Shown: positions 46,317 through 56,934 of the stretch, one piece after another
Layout of the letters: each line of letters begins with the position of its first letter
How positions within the stretch are numbered: the stretch's first letter is position 1
From: Nissolia schottii
Lineage: Eukaryota > Streptophyta > Magnoliopsida > Fabales > Fabaceae
Direction of reading: 5' to 3'
DNA length: 64,000 nt
Assembly (NCBI GenBank): GCA_003254905.1
Contig: QANU01075037.1
Span: 393,121 to 457,120, forward strand
Notes under the pieces: model-generated
Told to the model about the DNA's origin: nothing
The model's database searches: none
The model's input: the letters and a program-made list of their open reading frames with translations, nothing else
Position numbers and translations under genes: made by a program

Positions 46317-48030
46317 TCATTCCTTTTTAACTGTCACTTTGGTTAAAAAAATTTCAAATTATCTAACATTCGCACTTTTCAAGACCAAATTTATCGTTAA
46401 GTTTACAATTGTATCCCTAATTTATTGAAGTCTTGAAAATAATAACTTTTCAATTCTATCTCTATCTCTCTCTCCATTATGAAATATTTCAACCAAATTA
46501 AATAATTATACTTTAGTAAAGTCACTTTTTAAATTACTCTTGATTTTAAATTTTTAAATACTCGTGTATTTGGTCAAAGTGACAGATAAAAAGGACCCAA
46601 GAGAGTAATATACTCATAATTGATCATAAATTAAGTTTTTATATATCTTTTAAATATATTTTTATCTAGTCACAAACCATGAATGGTGTGACATGGAAAT
46701 ACAAAATATTTGAAGACAAAACATTTATATCAATGCACATAATAGCTTATTAAACGTGGGTGGGTTGAGGTGTAAGTGTCTCGACTCCTAAATTTTAAAT
46801 TTTTGGTTGACCTTAGAATAGTAAAAAAAAATACTTATTAGGAGACCCCTACTCTTTTTTGGAACTTTAGTTGAGTCGAGGTAAGTTAGCCAAATTTATG
46901 ATAATAAGATTTAAATGTTGATGATTTCATCAAGACAATATACCTATATGTATAACACTGTATGTATAACAGCTTATAACCATACCAAAGAACTGATAAG
47001 GATTTACAACTTTTATATTTAATGATTGAAAAGAATATGCCTTCTATCAAATGATAGATTTTTATATGAGCACAATTTTATACCTTTAGACACACTCATA
47101 ATAAAATGGGTCTTATAAAATTTATTTAAGATACACTCATTTTATTTACCAGTTATAATAACTTTATTGCGAATGCATAGATGATACAACTGTGTGTATC
47201 CAACAATTATCCCTATCAAATGGCCTAACTGGACGAGTCTTTTGACATGAGTCATAAAAGCAGATATTCCACACACAATCTACTTGTTTAATAAAAAGGG
47301 GTCTTTTCATCGTGAAAAGCAGGGCCTCAAAATAAGGCTTTTAAGACAGATCCGAACTTTGGTTAAGTAAAAAAGAGAAAGATCAATGGCACCATAAAAA
47401 AGATAGGCTAAAACAAAAGTGATAAAGTAAAAGCACTTGCAATAAAAGGCCATCATCAGTCTTTGCCTGGTTAGAACTGCACTTCAAAGCATTTCCAATT
47501 ATGACTTTCTAACCAATTAAAAGGTAAAGAAAAGAAAAGTAGGGTAGTGTTCCCCAAAAGAAAAAGGACAATGACCTAGTAGCAGAGTAAAAAGGAGAGT
47601 CCTTATATGATAAAAATGTGACAGACTATAATTTCATGACTTTCACTCCCTACCAGTCAATGCTTTCCCATAAAATAATAATAAAGCTTTTTAAGTTCAT
47701 TCAATGGTGCTCTTTCCTTAAATTGGAAAAGGAATCAAAATAAAAAACCAATTCATAGGTACCTTATTCAAACATAACTTCAAAAATTAAAGAACTCATG
47801 CATCTCAATCCAATAGCTGTGGGCTACGCACAGAAACCACATCCTACACTTTATATTACACACTCCTTTAAATAATGAATGATGCGGTAAAATGATCAAT
47901 TGCAGGACTCAACATATATATTTAATTTAAGTACGCAATTAAAATGAAATTACAACATCGATCAATTTCACAAAGCAATTCTACCAGAAAATATCAGATT
48001 TTCTGCATAATACTAAACAAAAAATTCTAG
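46317..48030. other. Intergenic, no gene recognised
   Basis: AT-rich, between the CACTA end and the Dof gene's 3' end. Nothing assignable. Confidence 0.45.
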
Positions 48031-48044
48031 AAATATACATAAAC

Positions 48045-48050
48045 TTTATT
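48045..48050 (-). promoter_or_regulatory. Candidate polyadenylation signal of the Dof gene
   Basis: AATAAA on the minus strand, about 40 bases past the Dof stop codon. Confidence 0.45.
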
Positions 48051-48089
48051 TGACTCAAATGTGAATAGAAAAAAATGACTAATTGAAAC

Positions 48090-48971
48090 TCATTTGATAG
48101 CAAACGTAACCAACATAGGAGTTTTAGAGGCCTCATTGTGTTCATCAATTCTAGGCGCCTTCGGAGCCAAAACACACTGATCATTTGTGGAAACCGTGTC
48201 CCTAGTGCGTGTGTTTTTGCCAATAGTTTTTGAGGCATAATTTTCTGAGCAGCAGCTGTTACTTGTGGAGGAAGAAGGTGAAATGCAAGAAGGGTTTGAG
48301 GACCCTATCGATACCGTCCCATTTCCAGAACCTAACATCGCAGGTGGTGTTGTTCCACTCCAGAATGCTGGAACAAGTTGCACAGGAATGGTCGAAGGCG
48401 CGCAAGTTCTTGGAACATTGTTCCATGGCAATATCCACGGAGGATAAGGATAATACTGCAACCAGCTTGGTGTGTTATGTTGTGAAGATGATTCATTATT
48501 TCCTTGAGTGGCGCTAACATTGGTAACCGAGGATCCACAGAAGGACGAGTCTTCTCCATGCTGTGCACAATTTATTGAGCTTGAATCAACACATGTAATC
48601 TTGCGGTCTCTAAGATTGAGCATTGGCTCTAGTAGAGGATCAGTGTCTGGGCCGAATTTGAGCAGAGACACGTTATCTTGTTCTGAAGGGGAGCCTTTGG
48701 ATTCTGGGCGGAATATTTGGGAGGGTAGGTGCTTATGCTTCCTCCTCCCGGCGCCAACCGGAACGCTTCTCATTGTTCCGCCGGCAGTCCAGTACCTCTG
48801 GCAACTCTTGCAGAAGTGCCGCGGCTGGTTCACATTGTAGTTGTTGAAGTAGCAGAACTTGGTCTCCATACTCCTGCACCTCGGACACCGCAGAATCTTG
48901 TCCGGCCTCTTCATCATTTTCTCTTCATCCCCGCTACCAGTACTCTCCACGTTTTCTTCCGCTTCCGTCTT
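48090..48971 (-). CDS. Dof zinc-finger transcription factor, divergent cycling Dof factor (CDF), 5' exon missing
   Basis: DNA-binding regulator recognising AAAG cores; CDFs act in photoperiodic flowering and clock output and are degraded through FKF1/GI. One long exon is visible with stop at 48090. Its Dof domain has Cys in C-x2-C-x21-C-x2-C spacing (CPRC...CKSC) and the [20 protein letters not shown] tail typical of CDFs. Further on are a [11 protein letters not shown] block and the C-terminal CDF signature [20 protein letters not shown] ending FAIK (usual form VPKTLRIDDPxEAAKSSIW..LGIK). There is no ATG before the domain: the frame runs upstream through [18 protein letters not shown] to a stop at 48992, and AAG|AAG near 48971 is a plausible acceptor. 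CDFs normally have a short first exon with a DPAIKLFG-like motif, which I could not find. At about 293 visible residues it is shorter than typical CDFs (often over 400). It may be a functional short paralogue or a truncated gene. Confidence 0.88.
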   Translation of the reverse strand, partial: KTEAEENVESTGSGDEEKMMKRPDKILRCPRCRSMETKFCYFNNYNVNQPRHFCKSCQRYWTAGGTMRSVPVGAGRRKHKHLPSQIFRPESKGSPSEQDNVSLLKFGPDTDPLLEPMLNLRDRKITCVDSSSINCAQHGEDSSFCGSSVTNVSATQGNNESSSQHNTPSWLQYYPYPPWILPWNNVPRTCAPSTIPVQLVPAFWSGTTPPAMLGSGNGTVSIGSSNPSCISPSSSTSNSCCSENYASKTIGKNTRTRDTVSTNDQCVLAPKAPRIDEHNEASKTPMLVTFAIK

Positions 48972-49403
48972 CTTTATGCCACGCCAAATTCAACCAAAAA
49001 CCATACGTCAAAAAGATGAACCAACCGCATGCCTTATGACGACTAGACAATTAAGGGCAAGAAATCACATGGTCCAATCTCATGAAATCAGTGTTGCATT
49101 TCATGAACATAACTTGCTTCCACAAAAGGCTGACTTGTTAGTTATACCATGAAGACACACAAATATTTCTTTATTATGTAATCCACATACGTGTTAACAA
49201 AACTACTTCCGTCAAGAAATTAAACCCTTTAAACGAACTAAGCCAGGAGGACATAAACTAAAAATCCAGATTTTAAGTCCAACCCATTTTTATATTTTAA
49301 GACTAATAAATAGCAAGGTAAAAAAAAAAAAGATGAAAAGCATGATTCATAGAAAAGAGAGCTGAAACATATTTATTAATATTATTGATATATATATATA
49401 TAT
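48972..49403 (-). other. Presumed Dof intron 1 (part)
   Basis: If the Dof gene has the usual two-exon structure, this is intron sequence running to the assembly gap. Plus-strand frames of 96-97 codons here are antisense extensions of the Dof exon and are not annotated. Confidence 0.45.
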
Positions 49404-49656
49404 NNNNNNNNNNNNNNNNNNNNNNNNNNNNNNNNNNNNNNNNNNNNNNNNNNNNNNNNNNNNNNNNNNNNNNNNNNNNNNNNNNNNNNNNNNNNNNNNN
49501 NNNNNNNNNNNNNNNNNNNNNNNNNNNNNNNNNNNNNNNNNNNNNNNNNNNNNNNNNNNNNNNNNNNNNNNNNNNNNNNNNNNNNNNNNNNNNNNNNNNN
49601 NNNNNNNNNNNNNNNNNNNNNNNNNNNNNNNNNNNNNNNNNNNNNNNNNNNNNNNN
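49404..49656. other. Assembly gap (253 N)
   Basis: A run of 253 N, entered from a TA microsatellite (ATATATATAT at 49390-49403). Polymerase slippage or low coverage at the repeat probably broke the assembly. The stated length may not be real. Reading frames crossing it are artefacts. Confidence 0.98.
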
Positions 49657-50850
49657 TCTACCTAAATAAAGTGTAAATATCAAGTATTCTTACTTAACTT
49701 CTCTTCTCTTTTTTTTTTTTTTTTTTCTTTTGTTTCCACACAAGGCAGCCTTTTTTTTCATAGGAAGAGAGACTTCAGAATTCCACTAAAACCCCTGTTG
49801 AAGAAAAAGTTACGCTGCAAAAAGCACAAAGAACGTGAGGCGCCAGACACACCCTAGAGTACCCATCGATTATTATTATTGTTTTTCTTTAAAAAGCTTT
49901 CTTTTTCCCTTCCTTTTCTCATGATAACTTTTTTCCTTTCCCTTTGCTTTTCTTTTGCTCTTCAATCCAAAAGGTATTACACAAATAATTTTTAAGAAAC
50001 TAATCCAAAAGGTATTACACAAATAATTTTTAAGAAACTATCTCCTAGATTATCATTTTTAAATTACCATTAAGGTTGCAGTTATAATTACATTACAATG
50101 GTAGAGATTGCATCCAAATATCCTTAATTAAGAATAAATATAAAAATTAAAAATGAAAGCTAATAATAAATAAAGGGAGTAATTAATACAATTATAACTA
50201 CTGTCTTGATATTTTTATCTATACATTTATATAATTTAATAAAGAAAATTTCATCAAACAATTATATTTTGGTGTCTAGGTTTTATTTCTATTTTATCCT
50301 CAAATAATTTATAGTTATTTTCTTGCATTTAGTTACAATTGTTTTCCTGCATTTCAATTAAATTATATTTTATCTTATCTTTTACGACTGAAACTTAAAT
50401 CTTTTTGTTTTATCAAGTGTAGAAACATCCACTAAATTATAAGCGCATCCGTGAAAATAATAATAATACTTGAGTCAAGTTACCGGCATGAATTATATAT
50501 CTTAAGACTTTGTTTGTATTTTTGCTTATGTATTTACAATAGAAACTAAAAAATTAAAAATGTATTCAAAATTATCTGATATAGAGTACAAAAGCATAAA
50601 TTAAAAAAAAAAATGGTAGAGGGAGGGTAAGCTGGGGTGGAGACAGGTGGCAGATGAGTCAGCAAAAGGGATAAATAATGGCCAAGAGATGCAGTGGATG
50701 CGGAAAGAAGGAAAGAAAAAGGTGCATAAGAAAAAGTGAGATGCTCACTCTGACTCTGAGCAGAGCCAAGCTTCCAAGCAAGCAATATGGCTCGCTTTCC
50801 ACACCGCCTTCAACGCTTTTAATTTCGGAGAAAATACATTTACATGGTTT
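49657..50850. other. Presumed upstream region of the Dof gene
   Basis: On the minus strand, 50780-50600 is pyrimidine-rich with an ATTTATCCC-like TATA region and CACCTGTC. It looks more like a promoter or leader than random intergenic DNA. No coding exon matching the CDF N-terminus was recognised. Contains a 38-bp tandem duplication (49964-50039). Confidence 0.35.
49964..50039. repeat. Perfect 38-bp tandem duplication
   Basis: Two identical adjacent 38-base units, each starting AATCCAAAAGG and ending AAGAAACT. Perfect identity suggests a recent event or an assembly artefact next to the gap. Confidence 0.9.
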
Positions 50851-50859
50851 TAAATGAGT

Positions 50860-51195
50860 TAAAATCTGGATATATAGAGTAATGTAAGAAATTACAAATG
50901 TATGGTCGACGGGGCTGAAATTGGATGAACAGTAACCGATTTCAGCTCCTTTAAAAAAAAATTTCGGGACTGAAATTGGGTACTGTTCATCTGATTTCAG
51001 TCTTTTTTTTAAAAAAAAAATTTGGGTTGAAATCAGGTACTGTTCATCCGATTTCAAGCCCATTTTTTTTTTTAAAAATTTCGGAGCTGAAATCGGGTAC
51101 TGTTCATTCGATTTTAGCCCCTTTCTTTAAAAAAATAATAAAAAAATTCGGGGACTGAAATCGGCACCCCTAGACCGATTTCAGCCCCAAAATCT
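50860..51195. repeat. Hairpin-rich GATTTCAG tandem repeats, locus 2
   Basis: Five units of about 54-68 bp. TGAAAT words start near 50916, 50970, 51028, 51088 and 51156. Each unit is CTGAAATCGGGTACTGTTCA then CCGATTTCAGCCCC, an inverted pair around a 12-16-base loop, followed by T-then-A homopolymer runs. Related to the block at 23225-23545. Confidence 0.85.
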
Positions 51196-51735
51196 CATAC
51201 ATCCGTAATTAATTTGAACTGTCCACATTTTGGAAAATTTTATTTTCCAAAGCCACTAAAAGGTAAAAAAAACCTTTAATTTCTACATTGACATTGCTGC
51301 TATTGATGATATGTTGGACCATCTCTTAAGAGTGGAGGTTGATTGATTTCAAGAGATATAATATTCTTGTTTCACTAAATAATTTTTTTTATAGAAATTA
51401 AACTTAATCAATTTAATTATTTAATTATGTGATATTGTATTAAAATATATCCTTTTTTTAAAAAAAAATTGAACAATAATAGACATGAAAGATGAAGTAC
51501 CAAATAATTTTTAAATTATATAAATTTTATGAGTTTGATTTACTTAATAAAAATTTTATTTTCAACGACTAGATTGATAAAATTCAATATTCATAAAAAT
51601 TTATTAAGTGGATTAAATATATGACTTATTAAAATGTTGAACATTTTTGTCAGTAAACAAATAAAATAAAAACTTTAGTCCCCTAATTTTTTTGACAAAG
51701 ATTTTTTAAAGTGACGACATATTCATTTTAGACGG
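51196..51735. other. Intergenic, no gene recognised
   Basis: AT-rich between the hairpin array and the Copia LTR. Nothing assignable. Confidence 0.45.
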
Positions 51736-51740
51736 TAGAT

Positions 51741-52052
51741 TGTTGGCCACTGTTCCTCACATATTCAGGTTGAATAGCATTCTTGCATAGCAAGCAATGC
51801 TTTGTATTTATGATAGATTAGTTAGTTAGAGGTAGTTAGTTAGCATAGTATTTCCTTCTCTTGTATAGATCATAGACTAGAGTCATAGCTAGTATATAAG
51901 GCTAGTTCAACAAGTATTGTAACTAACTTGTTTCATTCTAACTCAATCATAATGAAGATGAATATTCAGCAACTCTAGCTTCTTTCTTCTTCTGCAAATT
52001 TTCTCTGTTTCTCTGCACGACTTCTTCTAAATCCACTCCAATGGATTTAACA
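51741..52052 (+). repeat. Copia 5' LTR
   Basis: 312 bp from TGTTGGCCACTG to GGATTTAACA, that is TGTT...AACA ends, immediately followed by the primer-binding site. An internal TATATAAGGC (51893-51902) is a plausible promoter. The 5 bases before it, TAGAT, are half of a target duplication whose partner is lost. Confidence 0.85.
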
Positions 52053-52060
52053 TGGTATCA
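52053..52060 (+). promoter_or_regulatory. Copia primer-binding site (initiator Met tRNA)
   Basis: TGGTATCA directly abuts the LTR end and is complementary to the 3' end of initiator tRNA-Met, the usual primer for Copia elements. The next bases differ from the common AGAGC. Confidence 0.85.
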
Positions 52061-52344
52061 TTCGCGATCAATCTTGGCCTTTTTCTGCAAATTTTGTTGT
52101 TGCTTCTGCAGATTCTGCACAGCATGAGGTGCTGCTTACTGATCCAATTGTTCTTCTTCTTCTTTGATTTCACTTTCTGTTCTTGATTGAGATTTCATCT
52201 TTTGTTCTTGGTGATTAAAGATCTAGCGTCTTCTCTTGATTTTGATTTTGATCTTGATATCTCAGTGTGATCTGAGTTTCTTCATCAATTCTGTCTTTCT
52301 TTGATTCTTGTATCGAAATCAATTAATTTTCTGGTTTTGCACAC

Positions 52345-52698
52345 ATGGCGAATTCCACTTCTACCGATCAAATTCTTGTTACTCATTTGCAACCTCCATT
52401 GATGAATTTTGCACATGGAGGTCACCAAGGACGTGGAATGCAACAAGTTTATAACTCAATAGCAGATCCATTGAGTCCTTACTTCCTGCATCCAAGTGAG
52501 AGTCCTAGTGTGGTCTTGATTTCTACTCAGTTGACAACACAAAATTATCACACTTGGGTGCGTGTCATGACAATGGCTCTTTGGTCCAAGAAAAAGCTTC
52601 AATTTGTTGATGACACTCTTCCTAAGCCTCCTGCTACTGATTCTAACTATTTTGATTGGGATCGTTGCAACAATTTTGTTGTTTCTCGACTCAATCAC
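52345..52698 (+). pseudogene. Copia gag, N-terminal part
   Basis: The start ATG is followed by an open frame of about 118 codons. It contains DPLSPYFLHPSESPS, TQNYHTWVRVMTMALWSKKK and FVDDTLPKP, all characteristic of plant Copia gag N-termini. It is cut at RLNHS by the nested insertion and resumes at 54469. Confidence 0.85.
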
Positions 52699-53167
52699 TC
52701 TGTCAAACCCTAACTTAGGGACGTGACCGGTACGCAAGGGACTAGTTTCCTTGCAGAAGCCTCTGGAATGCTTTTCGTAAAAACATGCACTTTAAAAACA
52801 AATAACACTTCTTCTTTTTTTTAATAAACATAAACTCTTTTACATAAAACATAAATATACATGATAAAATATGCGACTGGTTTGAGGATCTTGCCTATAT
52901 CAATTGGAGCACTCTAAACATAACTCGATTATAAAATAAAAATAAACTAACAATTCTTATAGGTAGTTTCACCTCAACGTGAACGGCTGACTATGGGATT
53001 TTGATATCGTTGCACCGATCATAAACTCCATGCTCTACTACGCTGCTTCATAACCTGTAACTGGAAGGGGAGGTGAGGGGTGAGAACTCTAAGGAGAATC
53101 TCAGCGAATGACCGTTTGCATAGTGACATGGGAACGCTTCAAAAACCATGGCATGCAAATGCAATAC

Positions 53168-53210
<43 letters not shown>

Positions 53211-54468
53211 CATAAAACATTTCTATAATAATAACTAATATACAGAAACATTTGAAAATATAATATAGTTGGGTCGTTCTCTAGATAGACAATTCGAGCA
53301 TTACAATTTCGTTATTCTTGAAATGTCCGAGCTTTACGGTCTTGCCCCTAATCTACATGACATTATACATGACATTGGGCATCACGAGTTGCCATGTCCG
53401 TGATTTATGGTCTTGCCCCTAAATCTACATGAATCCTATCTTACTGTACGATCATACAAGGTATACCACGGTCAATGTAGGATGTCGCTTACTTACAGTT
53501 CTATCCTAGATACACTCCCATGAAAACAATTTTAAATACATAACATGATCATCATAAAATAATCCTTATACTGATAGCATAACATGACTTAATGTCTTTA
53601 AGTGTTTTATCTTAGAAAAATAAAGGCAGACTAAGATCACATGCTTAGGGAGGTTCCAAGTAAGTCTTGTCCTTAGCCAAAACATTTCCTTAACATAAGT
53701 CTTCTCCCACTAGAATCTTTCCGTAACCATGATATTTTAATAAGGGTTTAACTAAACGATATGAATATCTATATCTCTTAATACACACAACATGAATATA
53801 TTTAATACAGTAAAATATGTGGTTCCGTGTGGTTCTAAAATAGTTTCATGATTTTCTAAAATAGTTTCGTAAATATCTACTTCATAAGTAAAGAGTTTCT
53901 AAATAAATAATCATGAGAAAAGAACTATTTAAATAAAAGAATAACTAACTTCATAAATACATAAATAAATTAATAAATTCCACCTCCTAGGATTTTATAA
54001 AACATGCATAAATAAAATAATGCTAAAATAAATAAATAACTTTAAAAATAAATACATGGTCTAAAACAGACCGTGAAGAAAGTCACTCACCTTAACAAGG
54101 CTGACCGCTAAGGAGCATTAAGTTGGGAGCTCCTGACACCCAACGCGAAGGCATTACTTCCCCATGAATGGAAGACGAGAGGGAGAAAAGAAATAAAAAT
54201 ATAACTGGAGCAAAAAGTATCACAAAAGCGTGACCTCTCAAGCTCTGGAGTAAATTAGCAAGTATAAACACTCACGGGAAGCTCCCATATATAGGGGGAT
54301 GAAGAGACCCTTCTATAGATGCAAACGATGTGGAACTAGTTTCTCGACGTGCTACAACGCTCCCTGGCGCTGCAATGTGCCCACACGCCACCCCCTACGT
54401 CTCGCGTGAGACGCCCTTCTTTTTTCTTTTTCTTCTTTTGCTTCTCTTCCAAGGGTCATCACACACTC
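52696..54468 (-). mobile_element. Nested solo LTR or TRIM-like element, 1,763 bp
   Basis: The element is 52701-54463, starting TGTCAAACCC and ending GGGTCATCACA (TG...CA ends). It is flanked by identical CACTC at 52696-52700 and 54464-54468, a 5-bp target duplication. The interruption falls exactly inside the host gag, which continues on the far side. On the minus strand a CCCTATATATGGG region (near 54290) could be an LTR promoter, so the element probably points left. It includes a long TA microsatellite (53170-53209). I saw no internal coding region, so a solo LTR is the simplest reading. Confidence 0.8.
53170..53209. repeat. TA microsatellite
   Basis: About 20 TA repeats inside the nested LTR element. 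Confidence 0.95.
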
Positions 54469-56070
54469 ACTTGAACCTACCTGACATAATGAGAAGTGTT
54501 GTTTGGATTGATTTTGTAGCAAAAATTTGGTCTGATCTTAAACAAATGTATTATCAAGGAGATGTTTTTCGTATTGTTGATATCTAGGAAGAATTATTAG
54601 CCCTCAAACAAGGTGACATGTATATCACTGCTTATTTTACAAAATTCAAGTCCATTTGGGAATAATTGGATAATTTTTGTTCATTTCCTAGTTGCACATA
54701 TGGTCTGAGTTGTGATTGTGGTTTAGAAATTGTTTGAACTTATACAAGAAATTATTATGTGGTTTGTTTCTTGAGAGGCCTAAATGAACAATATTCCTCT
54801 GCTCGTTTACTCATAATGCTGATGAAGCCATGCCCCAGATCAGTGAAGCTTTTTCTTTACTTTCTCTCAACAAGAAAGGCATTTCAATAGTGAATTTACT
54901 GATCAAGAGCATTTTTTAGTGCCACCAATAGTGCTGTCAATCCACCAAATCAACCCTCTAGAGGCAGAGGCAAAGGCCAACCTGCTCAACATGATGGCGG
55001 GATTGAAAAAGGTCGAGGATACACTTCCAAGAAATGTTCTAACTATGGCAAATTAGGACATTTGCATGATTCCCGTTGGAAAATTATTGGCTACCCTCCC
55101 CACCTTCAACATCTATAGCAAAAATCAAGTGTTGTGAAGGTTAATAATGTCATTGCTGCAATAGACCTTGATGAAAACAGCAGTGAGTCTTCAACTCAGA
55201 AGGAGCTGAGTGGTGATCAGGTCTTGTTCACTCTGAAACAAAGATTAGCAATTCTAGGCTTACTTCAACAACAAGAGGCATATTCTCATCATACAAACCA
55301 AATTACCACAAATCAGCCTAGCATTTAACGTAGCACTCATGCATTCTCATATGTTCATGGATTGTCATTTGTAACTACAAAATTGATTCCTGGGTAATTG
55401 ACATGGGAGCTAAGGATCATGTGTGTTTTCCCTTGATGCTTTTCATATATATCATAACATACATCCTATATTAGTCAAAATGCCTAATAGTTCTCATACA
55501 CATGCCACCATCTTAGGAACCATCTATTTTTCCAATGATTTTTACCTTATCAATGTCTTGTATATCCCCTCTTTTAATTTCAATCTGTTATCTTTTTTCC
55601 AAAGTCACCAAATCCCTTTCATGCATATTAACATTCACTAACAAGGCATGTAAGATATAGGACAACATTTCCTCGAGGATAATTGGAGTAACTGAGTTAA
55701 AAGGTGGTCTCTATGTAATGACTCAGCCAACCAAAAAGCTCATACACAAGCATATTTAGTTTGAATCAAAATTACAAAATTATGTTCCGACTATATCTCA
55801 GGTTCTATTTTCAGACAGTAATAAGCCAAATGTTTGGCACGTTAGATTATGCCATATTTCTGATAGAAAATTACAAGTATTACAAACCAAGTTTCCCAAT
55901 ATCAAATATCAGTTTAATAAAAATCCATGTGATAGCGTCACTTTGCAAAACAATTACCTTATGCTCATAGTACTTCAGTTTCTGCTCATTTATTTGACAT
56001 TGTTCATTTTGACATATGGGGGCCATTGGCCACTCCATCAATTGTTGGCCATAAATATGCGGTGACAAGA
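54469..56070 (+). pseudogene. Copia gag C-terminal part, protease and start of integrase
   Basis: Gag resumes with MRSVVWIDFVAKIWSDLKQ and YYQGDVFRIVDI, then a stop. A zinc knuckle at about 55035-55080 reads C-S-N-Y-G-K-L-G-H and has lost later Cys positions. The protease core near 55390 reads WVIDMGAKDHVC where D-T/S-G is expected, so the catalytic motif is changed. A LWHVRLCHISDRKL block (gag-pre-integrase) is near 55832 and HFDIWGPLATPSIVGHKY, the start of integrase, at about 55996-56060. Numerous stops and frameshifts are present. Confidence 0.82.
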
Positions 56071-56386
56071 TGTTGGTGTTGAAATTTGGATTAACAAAGT
56101 CAAATGTCGGAAGAAAATTTTGGAGATGCCCAAATTGGAGAGTAAGTTTTGTTATTAAGACTTTAAGCTTGTGGTTAATTGAAGATCATGTTCATCTAAC
56201 TTATGTTAGATTTGTTTTTATTTTTTGTTCATTCAGGAAACTGACAAGAGAAAAACATGTGGCTTCTTTCAATGGATTGATGATTCAGAAACTGAGAGCT
56301 ATATGGAACCTGTGCATGATCAATTTGCAATGAATTTTGCACATTGTAATGCCATGGATGAAGAAATGAGTAGAAGAATCATCTAA
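56070..56386 (+). pseudogene. GRF-type zinc-finger gene fragment
   Basis: Follows the broken Copia integrase without spacer. Exon 1 (to 56141) encodes LTKSNVGRKFWRCPNW; a Cys-Trp-Cys just upstream is in a different frame. A 95-bp GT-AG intron (56142-56236) leads to exon 2 (56237-56386) encoding CGFFQWIDDSETESYM and MDEEMSRRII, then a stop. This is the GRF zinc-finger layout (CxC ... GR.FF.C ... CGFFxWxD) seen in small plant proteins and in some transposons. Just past the stop another frame reads as a hydrophobic segment (MLLWLGLINFAIWCIKC), the usual membrane anchor of these proteins, so a frameshift has probably separated it. Function is nucleic-acid binding in the family; this copy is broken. 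Confidence 0.72.
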
Positions 56387-56930
56387 CTTGACAAGAACGC
56401 AACTTGTGAGAAAACTAGGGTAGATATGCTTCTTTGGTTAGGGTTAATCAATTTTGCAATTTGGTGTATTAAATGTGACTATGTCCTTGGAAGAATGTAA
56501 ATTTGTATAGTTATAGGTCTCAAGTAGCTTGAGTTTAGAGCTTGTATGTAACAAGTTTAGTTGTATTTTGTTTCCTTAAAATCGAAGACTAGCAATGTAT
56601 TTTTTCCTTAAAGTTCATGTATGTGAAGTATTTTTCCAAAGTAATGTAATGTGATGAATTATTTTTGTTTTGATCCATTTTTCCCATACAAGTGCATTCA
56701 GGGCTATACAAATTCTAATCACATACAAAGTGTATCACATATTTGATCAATTCACATACTTAAGCCAAATGTGGTTTTACAAAATCTAAAACCACATAAT
56801 TCATAAAATTCACAAAATTCATGCTAAGTGCATATGGATTTAAAATAATCCAATGCACATGGTGCATACAATTCACATAATCCATGTTCATTAGTTTATG
56901 CTGCAACATTTATTTCTACTACAACAACAT
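56387..56930. other. 3' flank of the GRF fragment
   Basis: After the shifted hydrophobic segment (to about 56500) the sequence looks like a plant 3' region (TGTATGTAACAAG, TTGTATTTTG) and then AT-rich DNA with recurring ACATAATTCATAAAATTCAC words. No gene. Confidence 0.35.
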
Positions 56931-56934
56931 GTTG

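Larger units (their letters stand above)
51736..56070 (+). mobile_element. Decayed Copia retrotransposon with nested LTR insertion, 3' end lost
   Basis: Order: 5' LTR (51741-52052), primer-binding site, gag start (52345), nested insertion (52701-54463), rest of gag, protease core, gag-pre-integrase and the beginning of integrase, stopping near 56070 where unrelated GRF zinc-finger sequence begins. The downstream integrase, reverse transcriptase, RNase H and 3' LTR are absent. Many stops and frameshifts show it is long dead. Confidence 0.85.

Noticed and set aside
49303-49683. ORFs of 94-126 codons across 49.3-49.7 kb
   Set aside because: They consist mainly of unknown residues from the run of N.
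52705-54490. A 3-bp ACC target duplication for the nested element
   Set aside because: The CACTC pentamer with TG...CA ends is a longer and more coherent match to a retroelement insertion.
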